A DNA stretch of 64,000 nucleotides from Syngnathus acus (Eukaryota; Chordata; Actinopteri; Syngnathiformes; Syngnathidae): NCBI RefSeq assembly GCF_901709675.1, contig NC_051090.1, positions 2,043,342-2,107,341 of the forward strand, in the 5' to 3' direction. Shown here piece after piece: positions 43,501 to 54,375 of the stretch. The position numbers and the translations under genes are program-made. Below the pieces are notes generated by a model, which worked only from the letters and a program-made list of their open reading frames with translations, did not search any database and was not told the origin of the DNA. Each line of letters opens with the position of its first letter. Position 1 is the first letter of the stretch.

Positions 43501-44688
43501 GGTGAGCTAATTAAGGCAAACATTTTTAACATATCAGGACCCCAAGGTCCCTCAATAGTGTCTGATTTAAAGCCGCTGCTGTTTCTGTTGGATTGATCTG
43601 TTCAGGGAACGGCGCTTTGATAAGACTGTTGCCGTGGTAACCGAGCTGAGTCATAAACCTTCCCCACACGGCCGGCTAATGTAACGGCGCCTTTGCAGCT
43701 GTCTTGCGCCCGATTACACACAACACTAGAAGCTAAATATAGGAATGGAAACAAGAAGCCGCCTTCTCGTTTCTGCCTCTGCACCGCTTTTGATACCCTC
43801 TACTCTCAGTGGAGAGCTTTTTACTCTTTATTTTTCCCCTTATTGCAATTATGAGCAGTGTAACAGTCGTCATGTCTGTTTGTTTCTACCAGTGTTCCTC
43901 AGTGTGCTCCTGGTGGGAACGCTTCTGTGGTGGTGGAGAGAAGAGTTCCGGCCCGCCAGGAATCTCGTAGTGCAAAGCTTCCCCCTCAACGAATCTCAGG
44001 ACCCGCTCATCCAAGGTCCACGTGTAAGCAAGGCAAGACAACACTCACGCATTATGGGAAGAATATCATTTCACAGAAGCTCGCTAGATATTTGAAACGG
44101 TGTCACTGAAGTGATGATTGACACAGCGTGTGAGGATCAAATTTAAAAGGAAATATTGTATTTTAATTCAAAATCCAACCATTATATGAACACTATTTAA
44201 CACCACGGACCCCATTTTCCTCTATAAAATCCACACAATCATATCTTCTTTTGTTAGCGCAGCCATTGTTTGCTCCAGCACCTTCCAGATGTTTCCTGGA
44301 AGTTTTTTTTTTTTTTTTTTTTCTCCCCCCCACCCCGCCATCTGTGGGCTGGCAGTGAAGTGTTAAAGACTATGAAGTAATACCTTGGAGGGAGGACAAA
44401 ATTAAACACGGGTAAATGTGAAATCATCAGTCTAGGTTTGGGCTGAACAGAAAAATCTTTCAGAGCTTTAAATTCTGGCTATTTAAACATGACTGAATTT
44501 TAAGTTTGGTGGGGAAATGCAAACAAATGTGATGTCAACAACCATCCCAAGTGAATTTAAAGAAATAAAATGTCCCCTTAATGCGTCTTGAGAGAAGCCG
44601 TAAAGACTTAATGTGGTTCACTGTGTCAACTAAGCCATGGCCTCTCCTCCGCCAGGAAACTCTTAAGCTGGACTTGGACTGTGAATGA
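37594..44688 (+). CDS. LDL-receptor-like type I membrane protein (4 LDLa, EGF pair, beta-propeller)
   Basis: About 13 exons, roughly 640-650 aa. Signal peptide ([20 protein letters not shown]), one LDLa in its own exon ([20 protein letters not shown]), three more LDLa in 38595-38959, then two EGF-like exons ([34 protein letters not shown]). YWTD-type propeller exons follow ([28 protein letters not shown]), then a degenerate third EGF ([15 protein letters not shown]). The membrane helix is [15 protein letters not shown], with a short tail ([16 protein letters not shown]). Domain order follows LDLR/VLDLR, but with four LDLa rather than seven or eight and no NPxY internalisation motif. The donor after LQPK (about 43169) is non-standard; reading through gives a stop at 43180. 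The last exon (44656-44688) is inferred; otherwise the frame ends near 44098. Possibly related to fish ovarian Lrp13; unconfirmed. Confidence 0.78.
39697..39764 (+). mobile_element. Severely 5'-truncated LINE 3' tail, copy 1
   Basis: About 68 bp ending ...GGCACGCTCAAACATGGCGAATAAAAACTCTTGAATCTT. It shares CCGAAGTCAAATTCCTTGTT and following bases with copy 2 in the same gene. The AATAAA-type end followed by a short repeated tail is typical of LINE 3' ends in fish. It lies in an LDLR-like intron. Confidence 0.6.
42242..42316 (+). mobile_element. Severely 5'-truncated LINE 3' tail, copy 2
   Basis: The same 3' end as at 39697, with a tail of repeated CTTGAAT units. Both copies begin at the same base (TACCGAAGTC). 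It lies in the intron before the YWTD exon at 42333, within 20 bp of the acceptor. Confidence 0.6.
42680..42853 (+). mobile_element. Palindromic MITE, family 1, copy D (LDLR-like intron)
   Basis: A 174-bp full copy with intact TACCGTAATTTTCGG / CCGAAAATTACGGTA termini and the same internal repeats as copies A-C. Few differences from copy C suggest recent activity. Confidence 0.87.
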
Positions 44689-44699
44689 AGACGCCTTCG

Positions 44700-45880
44700 C
44701 CCGACATTGTCACAATCCTCGGTGAGCTGAGCTGCTGTGCTCATCGTTACTCATGGCGGCGTCCAAAAACAAACTGACTTTAGTTCTTTTGATTACTTGC
44801 ACCTCTTGTGATTCTTTCACATGTTGAGCTTGGTCACTCCAAAAAGCGCTATGCACTTAAAGTAGTTGTAGAAATTAATTTAAGACCTACTTGTTTGTTG
44901 ATTGTAAAGCTTGTTGGTCAAAAGCAGTGTTTTAGGTGCAGCTCGGATATGCAGGCAAGGAAATCAGCCTGTATTGGTTTGATACTTGAAGGTGTTGACT
45001 TCTGACACCAGGAATAAAGGTTCTCACTTGGGAGGTTTGAATTTATTTTTTTTACCCCACAAGTATCAACAGAAGTACGGTACAAACTGCTGTTTTGTTA
45101 TTTATTTTGAAAAATAGAGGAGTTTATTTACATATGCGCCGTTGCACTTTTGTATCTGCAACTGGAGCAAAACTGACTGTAAAAAAAATAAATAGTTTTT
45201 CTTCTTATATGTTTCTTTCTTTTTATTTCCTTGTATACAAATACTTTGTAATGGAAAAAAACTTGCTCTTCTGTTTCTAATCTCTGTTCTTCAATTCAAA
45301 CGCATCCGAGAAGTGTCCTAGATTATGGTTTGACATTTTGTATTTTAAAATGTCTCTCTCTCAGCCCTATTCAAAATCTAGATTTTTTTTTTTTTAATTT
45401 GTATCAAGATCAACTGAAAAGCAGAGGTGGCATTTTATATCTTCACCAAACGGAAATGTCTGATTTACAGCGGAACAAGTAAACGCGCTGGCTTCAACTG
45501 CCTGTTCGTCTTATCTCTTGAAAATCCTTAAATCAACTTTATCCGCTAATCTCTCCCGCCTCCACTAAATGTACAACTTGTTAAGGAAACTTGGAGACTC
45601 ACCAATTAGATTAAGGGGCTCAAACGTTTACTCCCTGGTGACTGTTCTACTAACACATCAAACGCTTTTTGTGTCCTGCCCGAGCGAGGTGACCTGGCAT
45701 AAGTAAACAGGAAAGACTCCCTTTTACTGGAATATCAGCGCAAGCGGGAGCACATGGATTTTTTTTGACGACTCAGCAGGTTAGCATGTGTCAGGGCACA
45801 CACATTTTCCTGTCTGGTTTCCTGTTGTGCTTTTCTCCTTTTCTTCGTCAACGCTGACTTCCTGCTTTTTAACCACAGGT
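44700..45880 (+). other. Intergenic region between the LDLR-like gene and kcnv2
   Basis: About 1.2 kb. Nothing coding is recognised. A T-rich tract occurs at about 45378-45396. A probable acceptor (TTTTTAACCACAG at about 45879) lies just before the kcnv2 start, so the upstream part probably contains a 5'UTR exon I cannot place. Confidence 0.4.
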
Positions 45881-45883
45881 GCA

Positions 45884-48117
45884 ATGAACGCAGACGTGGC
45901 TCAGCTTCAGAAACGTTTGCAAAATCGCCGCAGCACAATCAACTGCCTGGCAAAAGGTGAAAAAGACAAAAAGACTTTTCCCTTTTCTCAGCAGAGTGCT
46001 GTGAAAGCCTGGAGCTCTCTGGAGAACTTGGACTCTCCAGATTGCCCGGGGGTTGACGAAAAAGCCAAACAGCAACATCATATGAAGCTTAATGTCGGTG
46101 GGAAGGTTTTCCACATCCCTAAAAAATGTGCCATGAAATATCCTCACACTCGTATCGGCTCCCTGGCGGCCAACACAGCCCGGCTCGCCACCCTCTGCGA
46201 TGACTACTCGGTTAAAAACAATGAATTCTTCTTTGACCATGATCCTGCTTTTTTCCACCACATCTGCCATTTTTATGCCAGCGGAGAACTGTGGATCATC
46301 AGAGAAATGTGCCCAATCAACTTTGAGGAGGAAATTGCATACTGGGGCTTGAGTCTAACGGACACCACCCGTTGTTGCTGTATGGTGTTTGAGGAGAAGG
46401 TGGATGAACTGAAGGACAACTTGAAGGTGGAGCAAGAACTACTGGGTGAGATCGAGGTCAAGTATGACGACGAGTTATTCGAAGGCATGCTGTTTGGTAA
46501 GATTCGGAAAAGTTTTTGGAACCTGGTGGAGGATCCTTACTCTTCGACTCAGGCCAAAGCGTTCAGTGTGATCTCCAACCTCTTTGTCCTTATTTCTATT
46601 GTGGCAATGTCTCTCAACACTGTGGAGGAGCTTCAAATCTATCAAATTGGGGGGAAAACTCACATGGAGTGGGTGGAGGTCATCACCATTGTGTTCTTTG
46701 CTTTGGAGTATTTAACACGACTTGCCACCACGCCAGACGTCCAAATGTTTTTGAAGAGTGGGCTCAACTTTGTAGACATGGTGGCGGTCATGCCTTATTT
46801 CGCCCAGATCATCTTGGAAGCCATTCCTGGCTCGGGTGACGGGAACACACGAGAAGACCTTAGGACCTTGGCGAGCGTCAGCAAGTTAAGTCATGTCCTG
46901 AAAGTGGTCAAACTTCTGCGGATCTTTCGTATTTTAAAACTGGCCCGCCACTCGACCGGCATGAGAGCTTTTGGCTTTACGCTCCGTCAATGTTACCAGC
47001 AGGCCTCGTGCATATTGCTCTTCATCGCCATGGGGATCTTTACGTTCTCTGCTCTCCTGCATTCGGCCGAGAGGGAAACGGAGGGTTCTCCCATCAGTAG
47101 TATTCCATACGCCTGGTGGTGGGCTGCAGTAAGTATAGACACCCACCGATAATGAATTCTGCCTTTTGTGATGTCATCAGAGGAAGTGTTTATCTGATAC
47201 ATCTGCCTAGAAAATGCCAAGTACTTGGTCGAAGGAATGTTTTGCGTATATTTGACGGGTTAACTGAACTGTATAATAGTGGCCAGCTGTTTTCAACTCT
47301 GTCGCCACCGCCACTCAGGAAGAAGAGTACAGACTGTTCCATGACGTAGATGGAATTTACTATCGTTGATTTTCCACTGAGTGGCACGATTTACTTTTGG
47401 GCTGTAGCGCACTTATTTGGTTTGGTTTTCTAATGATAGTGGGTAGCGCTGTGAAATGGCTGCCACCATAGCGTCTTTCAATCGTGTTTCCGTCACATTC
47501 GGTTGGGGTTAAAACGAAACTTTTGTACAGCTACCACTTCCTCATTCACAAAGTTAATCCACAACTAATCTTTTATGACTCAAGTCCCATGAGTGTAGAT
47601 GACTGGAAATGAGAAAGTTGGTGAACAAACACATTTTGAAAGGTTACCTAAGATCAACTTATAAGGCTTGAACTAGACTTTAGAAGAACAGCTTTGAAAC
47701 GAACGCAAAATGTATTCAAAATCACAAAGTTAGCTTCATCGCAGACCATCCTGTAATTGTGAGTAGTTATCTGTCAATGGACTGTATTTGGCTGGCGACC
47801 AGTCCCCTTTTTTTTTTTTTTCTCTTCGATCTTAGGTCAGCATCTCCACTGTTGGATACGGCGATGTGGTCCCTGTGACCATCCTGGGTCGAATGGTGGC
47901 CTTTGTCTGCATTTCCTTTGGAATCATCCTGAACGGAATGCCCATCTCCTTCCTCTTTAACAAATTCTCAGATTACTATGCCAAACTAAAAGCCCAAGAA
48001 TACAAGACAATCTCGGTCCGGCGTCGCTTGCAGCTTCGGAAGCGTCTCCGACACAGGATGGATATGTGTTTTCATCCCACGGAAGGAGAGCCGAAACTAA
48101 TAATACATCAATTGTAA
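45884..48117 (+). CDS. kcnv2: Voltage-gated K+ channel modulatory subunit Kv8.2 (KCNV2)
   Basis: Two coding exons (45884-47128, 47836-48117) encode 508 aa. ATG 45884 was chosen because a splice acceptor ends just before it and the upstream frame lacks homology. The N-terminal T1 tetramerisation domain ([15 protein letters not shown] ... [15 protein letters not shown] ... [20 protein letters not shown]) is followed by S1-S6. The S4 sensor is [20 protein letters not shown]. The pore filter is SISTVGYGD and the S6 end is [19 protein letters not shown]. The Kv PxP bend is replaced by a single Pro, as in electrically silent subunits that act only with Kv2 partners; in human KCNV2 this is a photoreceptor channel. 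Similarity to remembered KCNV2 is high across T1, S4-S6. Teleosts have kcnv2a and kcnv2b; I cannot say which. AATAAA at 48649-48654. Confidence 0.92.
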
Positions 48118-48804
48118 TGAGAACTTGTAGGAAGCATTGTAAAAGTGACTTCACAGGAAAGCCTAACTGTTGATACTAAGAATTAAAATAATACAGGATG
48201 AAGGTATCATTTTACACAAAATAGAGAAAAAATTGATACGGGACAAGTCAACACATGCCTTAACAGCTCAACTATATCAATATTGTAGCCTAGGAAGTTG
48301 CCAGATGGATTGAGCAATGGTGTCATCATGTGCTGTACGTTCTTGTTGCGGCATTTTTCAGTTTCTGTTTTACCCACAATGACTCATGTTTTCCCCAAGG
48401 TCCTCTCAACTCAAATATGTTCACTCACTGCAGCTTATTCATGTGGCGTGTGAACGTCATTTGCAGGTTTAGGTTTCTTTTTCACTTGACTTGACTTTTT
48501 CAACCCAAATTTAAGTTGTCCAACTTTTGTGTTTTTGAGTTGTGTTGAATATATGGATGTGCCTTTTCCTCTTCTGGCTCAATTTATTAGTTGTAGGTGT
48601 TAATCTTAATCTTCTGTGAGCAAAATGATAAATCAGTTTACCCATACAAATAAAGTAATAATGTGAAATGTCCTGACCCATCCTGTTCCCCTTTTTTTTT
48701 TTAACCAAGAAAACATCACTGTATTATATCATAATGACATTAATCCCAAAATATATATTTTATGCAGAGTAATTACATTTACACTGTAAATGTGGAGAGT
48801 GTAT

Positions 48805-48947
48805 CTGCCAAATAAAAGTGGACTGCGGTGGCCCCGCCCGTTCGGGAGCTGACAGCCGCGACCATCCAAGCGCGCGCGCGCACGCATGCACACAGGCGCG
48901 CGCACCAACACAAGAGTGAGTACACGCTGAGGAAGCTCGCTCATAAA
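48805..48947 (+). promoter_or_regulatory. Promoter and 5'UTR exon of the b3gnt3-like gene
   Basis: An AAATAAAAG TATA-like element near 48808 is followed by a GC-rich segment with alternating purine-pyrimidine GCGCGCGCGC and CAGGCGCGCGCAC. A GTAAGTAC donor lies at about 48948. The acceptor CTCAG at about 51804-51805 precedes the coding exon, giving a 2.9-kb 5'UTR intron. Inferred from splice signals and spacing. Confidence 0.45.
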
Positions 48948-48949
48948 GT

Positions 48950-50110
48950 AAGTACACGCATCCATTTCTCTTTTTAATGTCGATTTATTATACAGCCCCG
49001 CTATTCTAGCGAGGAAAAGTTGGTTCGATGTTTGTTGTGTTTTAGGGACCATCTGCAAATTACATGGGATATATGTAAGACAATCATAAATTAAATATGT
49101 TTTTTTTTTTTTTTTATCTGAATGCCCTACTACGCAGTTGTAGCTGGAAGTAGTCGAGTGCTACTTACCAAAGCTGAAAATGTGACGATAGCTCTCATTA
49201 TGGAGAAATTAGAGGTATTTAAGTCGTAATAGGAAGCATAAATTGAAAATAATATTCACCAAAACCTTCTGTCGTTCTAATTGCGGTAGCATATGAAACT
49301 GTGAAAAACATCTTTTTTTTGTGTTGTGTTAAAGTTCAAGCAAAAAAAAAAAAAAGGATATTTCAGTTACTATAATGAGAAGTAGAAATCTGCTAGTGGT
49401 GATAGCTCATGCTGTTTTCACTAACTAGCAGATGAAGGGGAACAGGTGGATTTAGGTGTCAAATTCATATCACACAAACAAAATATTCATCAAAATATCA
49501 TATTTAAACCAGTGGTGCCACATTGAGCCTATTATTGTAAAGAAAATATGTGACTTGTATGTATGTGGCCTTGTGGACACACCTGCCATCTTTTTCTTGG
49601 AAGCCGATCATTAACAATGTTCCGTAATCAAGACTAAAATCTCAACGAGCCATATAAATGGTTGATATTTAATCACGCCTTCCCACAAGAATTGTTTTAA
49701 TTAATAATTAAAATATTTGTTGACACCCCTTTCAATGTCTGTTTTTTAGAAGACAAGTTCATTATAATTTTGCCAAATATACATTGATAGTGACTTCAAT
49801 ATCCACATTTTAATCCAGATTATTACAAAATTGTTCACATTTGGTCCTTCCTTGACCATTTCGTCACACCTCTACATATGATTATGGAAATCGTAGTATT
49901 TTTCCCATGGGTGCTGTTTTACTGTGTCAAAAGAACTGCTTTGGCCGAGCTATTAAAACTACAAGCTAGCTAGCTAAGTTTTCCAACTTTTGCACTGTAC
50001 TGTTATTCATTACAGTGTTGCAATTTTCGTCTTTTAAATGTGGCCTCGAATATAAAAAGCATGATAAAAGGTTTTCTTCCATGCCAAGCACTATACACAT
50101 CTTAAATTAA
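48950..50110 (+). other. b3gnt3-like 5'UTR intron, unique part
   Basis: AT-rich sequence with A/T homopolymers (about 49099-49117, 49340-49354). No coding potential or transposon termini recognised. Followed by a (CA)n array and then repeats. Confidence 0.4.
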
Positions 50111-50132
50111 CACACACACACACACACACACA
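50110..50132 (+). repeat. (CA)n microsatellite
   Basis: About 11 CA units in the 5'UTR intron, immediately upstream of the LINE 3' end. Confidence 0.85.
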
Positions 50133-50215
50133 TTACTTTTTTGACCAAAGCATTACTTCCATGTGCTGTTGTGTGTTCAACTATGCCTTGTGTTTTATTG
50201 TGATGTCATTATATA

Positions 50216-51080
50216 AGAATCAAAGTCAAAGTCTGCTTCATTGTCAATTTCTTCACGTCAAGAGACACAAAGAGATCGAAATTACGTTTCCCACAATCCC
50301 ACGGTGACAAGACATAGTACACACTATACATACAAGTAAACAACACAAAAAGTAAAAACAAGAAGGCACAAACAATGAATAAATAAGAGTGATGAATAAT
50401 AAATAAATAAGAGGAGCAAAAACGGAGCAAGTGTGCATACAGCAGATATAGCGCAAAAGTACAGGACGTTACGTAGGAGGGGGGAGAGAGTTCAGGATCC
50501 GAACAGCCTGGAGTATGAAGCTGTTGGTGAGTCTGGTGGTGCGGGAGCGCAGGCTCCTGTACCTCTTCCCAGAGGGCAGAAGATCAAACAAAGAGTGAGC
50601 GGGGTGACTCACATCACACACAATCGTGGTCGCCTTGCGGGTGAGATGGGAGGTGTAAATGTCCTTCAGGGAGGGGAGTGAAGCACCAATCATCTTACCA
50701 GCCGTGTTCACTATGCGCTGCAGGGCCTTCATGTTGTATTCAGTGCAGCCATCCAACTGGAGAAGGACGCTCTCAATGGTGCCACGGTAGAATGTAGTCA
50801 TGACGGCCGGAGGAGCACTTGCCCGCCTGAGTTTCCGCAGGAAGTACAGGCGGCGCTGAGCTTTCTTCGCCAGTCATGCGGTGTTGGTGGTCCAGGAGAG
50901 GTCCTCACTGATGTGCACCCCCAGGAATCTGGTGTTGCTCACTCTCTCCACCACAGCGCCGTCGATGGTCAGCGGCAGGTGTTGGGTGTGACCCTTCCGG
51001 AGGTCAACAATAATCTCCTTGGTCTTGGTGACGTTCAGCAGGAGGTTGTTGTCCCTGCATATTTGCTCATTTGTGTGTGG
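50216..51080 (-). mobile_element. 5'-truncated, mutated L2-like LINE fragment
   Basis: The minus strand encodes the C-terminal part of a non-LTR reverse-transcriptase polyprotein: NNLLLNVTKTKEIIVDLRKG, FLGVHISEDLSW, then KKAQRRLYFLRKLRRA, FYRGTIESVL, KALQRIVNTAGK and RYRSLRSRTTRLTNSF. A TGA in frame (50874-50876) and a deletion removing the segment after TIESVL break the protein. The 3' end shows a degenerate TTTGACT-type tail at about 50216-50245. The clade is judged from remembered fish L2/Maui-type proteins. It is not capable of movement. Confidence 0.8.
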
Positions 51081-51398
51081 TTTGTATTGGCTGTTAGCAG
51101 GAGAGTGGGATTTTATCGTGTTGGAAAACAGGGTGAGGTCAGTATAATGCCAAGGCGTGATGTTTTCCGGTCGTTTCACAAGCCTCGGTCTTGTGGGATG
51201 TGGACTGAAAACCCAAGCTGGACTTCATCGTTCAGATGGAAAATGATTTTTCAAAACTTTGTACTGTAGCCTACTGTATTCTGCTTTTATTGTTTTACAC
51301 AACTTCTTTGGAATTGGTATTTGTGAGTTTATTCTAATGATGACTAGATACATTTCCTTATTTATTTAATAAACAATTGGGCTCAAAATGGTGTGTGC

Positions 51399-51669
51399 AA
51401 ATAATACGGAAGAGGATTAGGGCCAGTGAAGAAAAAAAACGAGGGGTGACAGGATTCTGACTTTTTTCTCAGAATTCTGACTTTATTCTCAGAATTCTCA
51501 GAAAGTGGGGATTCTGACTTTAAAGTCACAATTCTGAGAATAAAGTCAGAATTCTGACTTTAAAGTCAGAATTCTGAGAATAAAGTCAGAATTCTGACTT
51601 TAAAATCAGAATCCTTTCACCCCTCGTTTTTTTTTTCTTCACTGGCCCTAATCCTCTTCCGTAAAATAA
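51399..51669. mobile_element. MITE family 2, full copy with target-site duplication
   Basis: The element occupies 51405-51663 (259 bp). It begins TACGGAAGAGGATTAGGGCC and ends with the exact reverse complement. The inner body alternates AATTCTGAC and TTTAAAGTCAGAATTCTGAGAA-type units in both orientations, so almost the whole element can fold back. It is flanked by AAATAA on both sides (51399-51404, 51664-51669). It is about 150 bp upstream of the b3gnt3-like coding start. Confidence 0.85.
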
Positions 51670-51817
51670 AGAGAGTAAAAAAATGCAAATTTTTTAAAAT
51701 AAAAAATAATTAAGTAATAAAAAAAAAACGTAATAAAATATAAGGTAAATAATAAAATAAAGGGTAACATGTATGTGTCTCATGCTTTTTTTTTTTTGTC
51801 TCAGCAGAGTTCTGACG

Positions 51818-52960
51818 ATGATTCAGTTGAGAACCCGGACATGTTTGTTGCTTGGAAGTCTGAGTGTGTTGGTCATCCACTTCCTTTTGGATCTTATAGA
51901 CCAAAAGAACATTGGCCTCCAATTAGGCGTGAAAGAGGGTCACAATGGCATTCAGGAGACCACCAACCAAACCAAAACCTTCTGGGAAAATCAAGTTTGT
52001 CATCAAAACACATCGGTAGCCAACATGACAGGCTTCGCCGCTCTTCCTGTTAATATTCGAGACTTTCTGTACTATCGCCACTGTCGCCATTTTCCTATGC
52101 TACTGGACGTTCCTGATAAATGTGGCGGAGTTGAGCAATCAGGAGATGTTTTCCTCCTATTGGCCATTAAAAGCTCTCCTGGAAACTACGAGCGGCGAGA
52201 GGTGTTGCGCAAGACCTGGGCCAAGGAGAGACTACACAACGGGGTTTGGATCAGAAGGATCTTCCTCTCGGGTACCACCAATCGAGGCTTTGAGAAGATG
52301 AGACTGAACAAGCTCCTCCAAGCAGAGCAACGCGAGTACAAAGACATCATCCAGTGGGATTTTGCTGACTCCTTTTACAACCTCACCTTGAAGCAAATGC
52401 TTTTCCTGGAATGGATGGAAGGAAACTGTCCAAACGCTCGCTTTATGTTAAACGGTGACGACGACGTTTTTGCCAACACGGACAACATGGTGGAGTTCCT
52501 CCAGAGTCTTAAAGACAACGATGGACGTAAACATCTCTTCACCGGTCACCTGATCTACAACGTCGGACCCATTCGGTCGCCCGGGAGCAAATATTACATC
52601 CCGGTTCAGGTGCAGGAGTCGGACTCGTATCCCCCCTATTGCGGAGGCGGGGGATTCTTGCTGTCAGGCTACACAGCTTCCATCATCCTCAAGATGTCCC
52701 ATTCCATCACTATCCTTCCCATCGATGACGTTTACATGGGGATGTGTCTGAAGAAAGCGGGACTTGCACCGAGCTCGCACATGGGGGTGAAGACAGCAGG
52801 ACTGTACATCCCCGCCAAAAATGTAGACACGTACGATCCTTGCTATTATAAAGATATGCTGCTGGTCCATCGATTCCTCCCGGCTCAGATGTACCTCATG
52901 TGGCATCGAATACACGACCGTACGCTTAAATGTACTTCGGCAGATGTGACTGTCAGGTGA
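51818..52960 (+). CDS. b3gnt3: Beta-1,3-N-acetylglucosaminyltransferase, B3GNT3-like
   Basis: Golgi type II membrane glycosyltransferase of family GT31, adding GlcNAc in beta-1,3 linkage to galactose-ended glycans. One coding exon, 380 aa from ATG 51818; the longer frame from 51773 would cross the splice acceptor near 51805. A short basic cytosolic end (MIQLRTRTC) precedes the helix LLLGSLSVLVIHFLLDLI and a stem with N-glycosylation sites. The catalytic domain has RREVLRKTWAKE, the DxD motif in NGDDDVFANTDN, YPPYCGGGGFLLSG, and PIDDVYMGMCLKKAG. All GT31 motifs are intact. B3GNT3 rather than B3GNT2/4 is chosen by similarity and because human B3GNT3 lies near IL12RB1 and MAST3. Fish have several lineage-specific b3gnt3 paralogues, so the exact orthologue is open. 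Confidence 0.88.
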   Translation: MIQLRTRTCLLLGSLSVLVIHFLLDLIDQKNIGLQLGVKEGHNGIQETTNQTKTFWENQVCHQNTSVANMTGFAALPVNIRDFLYYRHCRHFPMLLDVPDKCGGVEQSGDVFLLLAIKSSPGNYERREVLRKTWAKERLHNGVWIRRIFLSGTTNRGFEKMRLNKLLQAEQREYKDIIQWDFADSFYNLTLKQMLFLEWMEGNCPNARFMLNGDDDVFANTDNMVEFLQSLKDNDGRKHLFTGHLIYNVGPIRSPGSKYYIPVQVQESDSYPPYCGGGGFLLSGYTASIILKMSHSITILPIDDVYMGMCLKKAGLAPSSHMGVKTAGLYIPAKNVDTYDPCYYKDMLLVHRFLPAQMYLMWHRIHDRTLKCTSADVTVR

Positions 52961-54115
52961 AAGCAGAGATTGTAACGTTTGTTGCTTGGATTCGAGCGGA
53001 GTTTAATAGCGGCATGGTCCGCATGCGGCCAGGCGGTCGGACACACACACACAACGCGGGACGTCGTGTGGATGATCAGCCGGGGTCACCAGAAGGAATC
53101 AGTTCAACCTCTTTTCATGAGAAATAATTGTTCAATTGCCTTTTATGTCCAACAACATGAATCCTTGCTTGATTACAATCCCAAGGTTAAAAAGAAAATG
53201 TCAAAAAGGTCAAACTTGAAGACCTTTTTTTTTTTATGATACTGATATTTTGTATTTATGAAAATGAACATTTTAATGGATTGAAAAAATGATCCTCAAC
53301 GAATTACAGTTGAAAAACATGGTCAAAATAATTCAAATCATATCACAAGACTCTTGAGGATGTAAATGATCGGAGGGGCAGCTTAAAGAATAGCAATGAC
53401 GTCAAAGTGTGTGCAGGAGTAAACAAACTATTTCCTTGTTCCACGTTTTTAACGGTACCAAAAGCTGCCTAAAATTGCAGGGGGGGAAATTCTTTGTAAT
53501 ATTCTGACTTATCTTTAACACAGGAAATGTAAAACTAGGGTTAATGTTACACTTGGGTGCAGTCCAAAAATCAGAAGCTGTAGGAATGTATTTACAGCAG
53601 AGGATTGCAGTTAATTTTTTTTTTTTGCTGACAATACTGTGTGTGAAGTATTTTTTTCCTCTAGTGTCAAAACTAAATGCCAATGTGCTGGAACGTATAT
53701 CATAAAATCTTGGATTGCTTTGCTATTTAAACACATGCAAGGGAGTTTCTGTGTATATTTAATTAATGTATGCACTGGTACTGATCTATTTTATTTACTT
53801 AAGGTAATGTAGGACTTTGTGAAATGTCAGTTTTAATATTGACTCAGGGTTTATATGATATTATACTGTGGTTCACATATGTTATATGTGATTCGCAATG
53901 TTCACTGTGATTCGCAAAGGAAAACCGAGGGCTCTGTACACAGTACTTGGGTGAAATTAGTGTACATTTTTCGAGTTTCTTTTATTTGGACCTCACAAGA
54001 AGAGGTCATGGTTGCAGTTCATCTGCCATTGTTGTTGCTCCACATGTAAATTTGTATGTAAATATTTAGGTCATTAATAAATGGAAATATTTACATACCA
54101 TGTACTGCGTATTTT
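52961..54115 (+). other. b3gnt3-like 3'UTR
   Basis: Non-coding AT-rich sequence after TGA. A probable poly(A) signal AATAAA lies at about 54077 (TTAATAAATGG). A few open frames are short and without homology. Confidence 0.5.
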
Positions 54116-54121
54116 ATACTT

Positions 54122-54213
54122 GTAATTTTTACAATTTAGAGTCGTTTAAAACATATCAGCCAATCCCGTAATTTTTACAATTTAGAGTCGTTTAAAACAT
54201 ATCAGCCAATCCC
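54122..54213 (+). repeat. Perfect 46-bp direct tandem duplication
   Basis: Two identical adjacent 46-bp units (54122-54167 and 54168-54213), beginning GTAATTTTTACAATTTAGAG and ending CAGCCAATCCC. No divergence between units, so the event is recent. It lies just past the b3gnt3-like 3' end. Confidence 0.9.
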
Positions 54214-54375
54214 AGCTGCCCTTCGGTGTAGAGAAGGGTGACGCCAGGTCGGACAAAATAAAGCGCGATTTTAATTGGACAATACGGTGCCTACGGGGTC
54301 GTGAGAGGTCAAATTCCATCCGCTTTATTTAAAATTTCGGCTAGCTAGCTGGTGTGTGCGAGGCAAGCAAGAAAG

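Noticed and set aside
45788-45883. Upstream Met at 45788 as the kcnv2 start
   Set aside because: An acceptor-like TTTTTAACCACAG lies between it and ATG 45884, and the added segment is hydrophobic, unlike Kv N-termini.
50433-50681. Plus-strand frames around 50433-51269 as genes
   Set aside because: They are antisense to a LINE reverse-transcriptase remnant.
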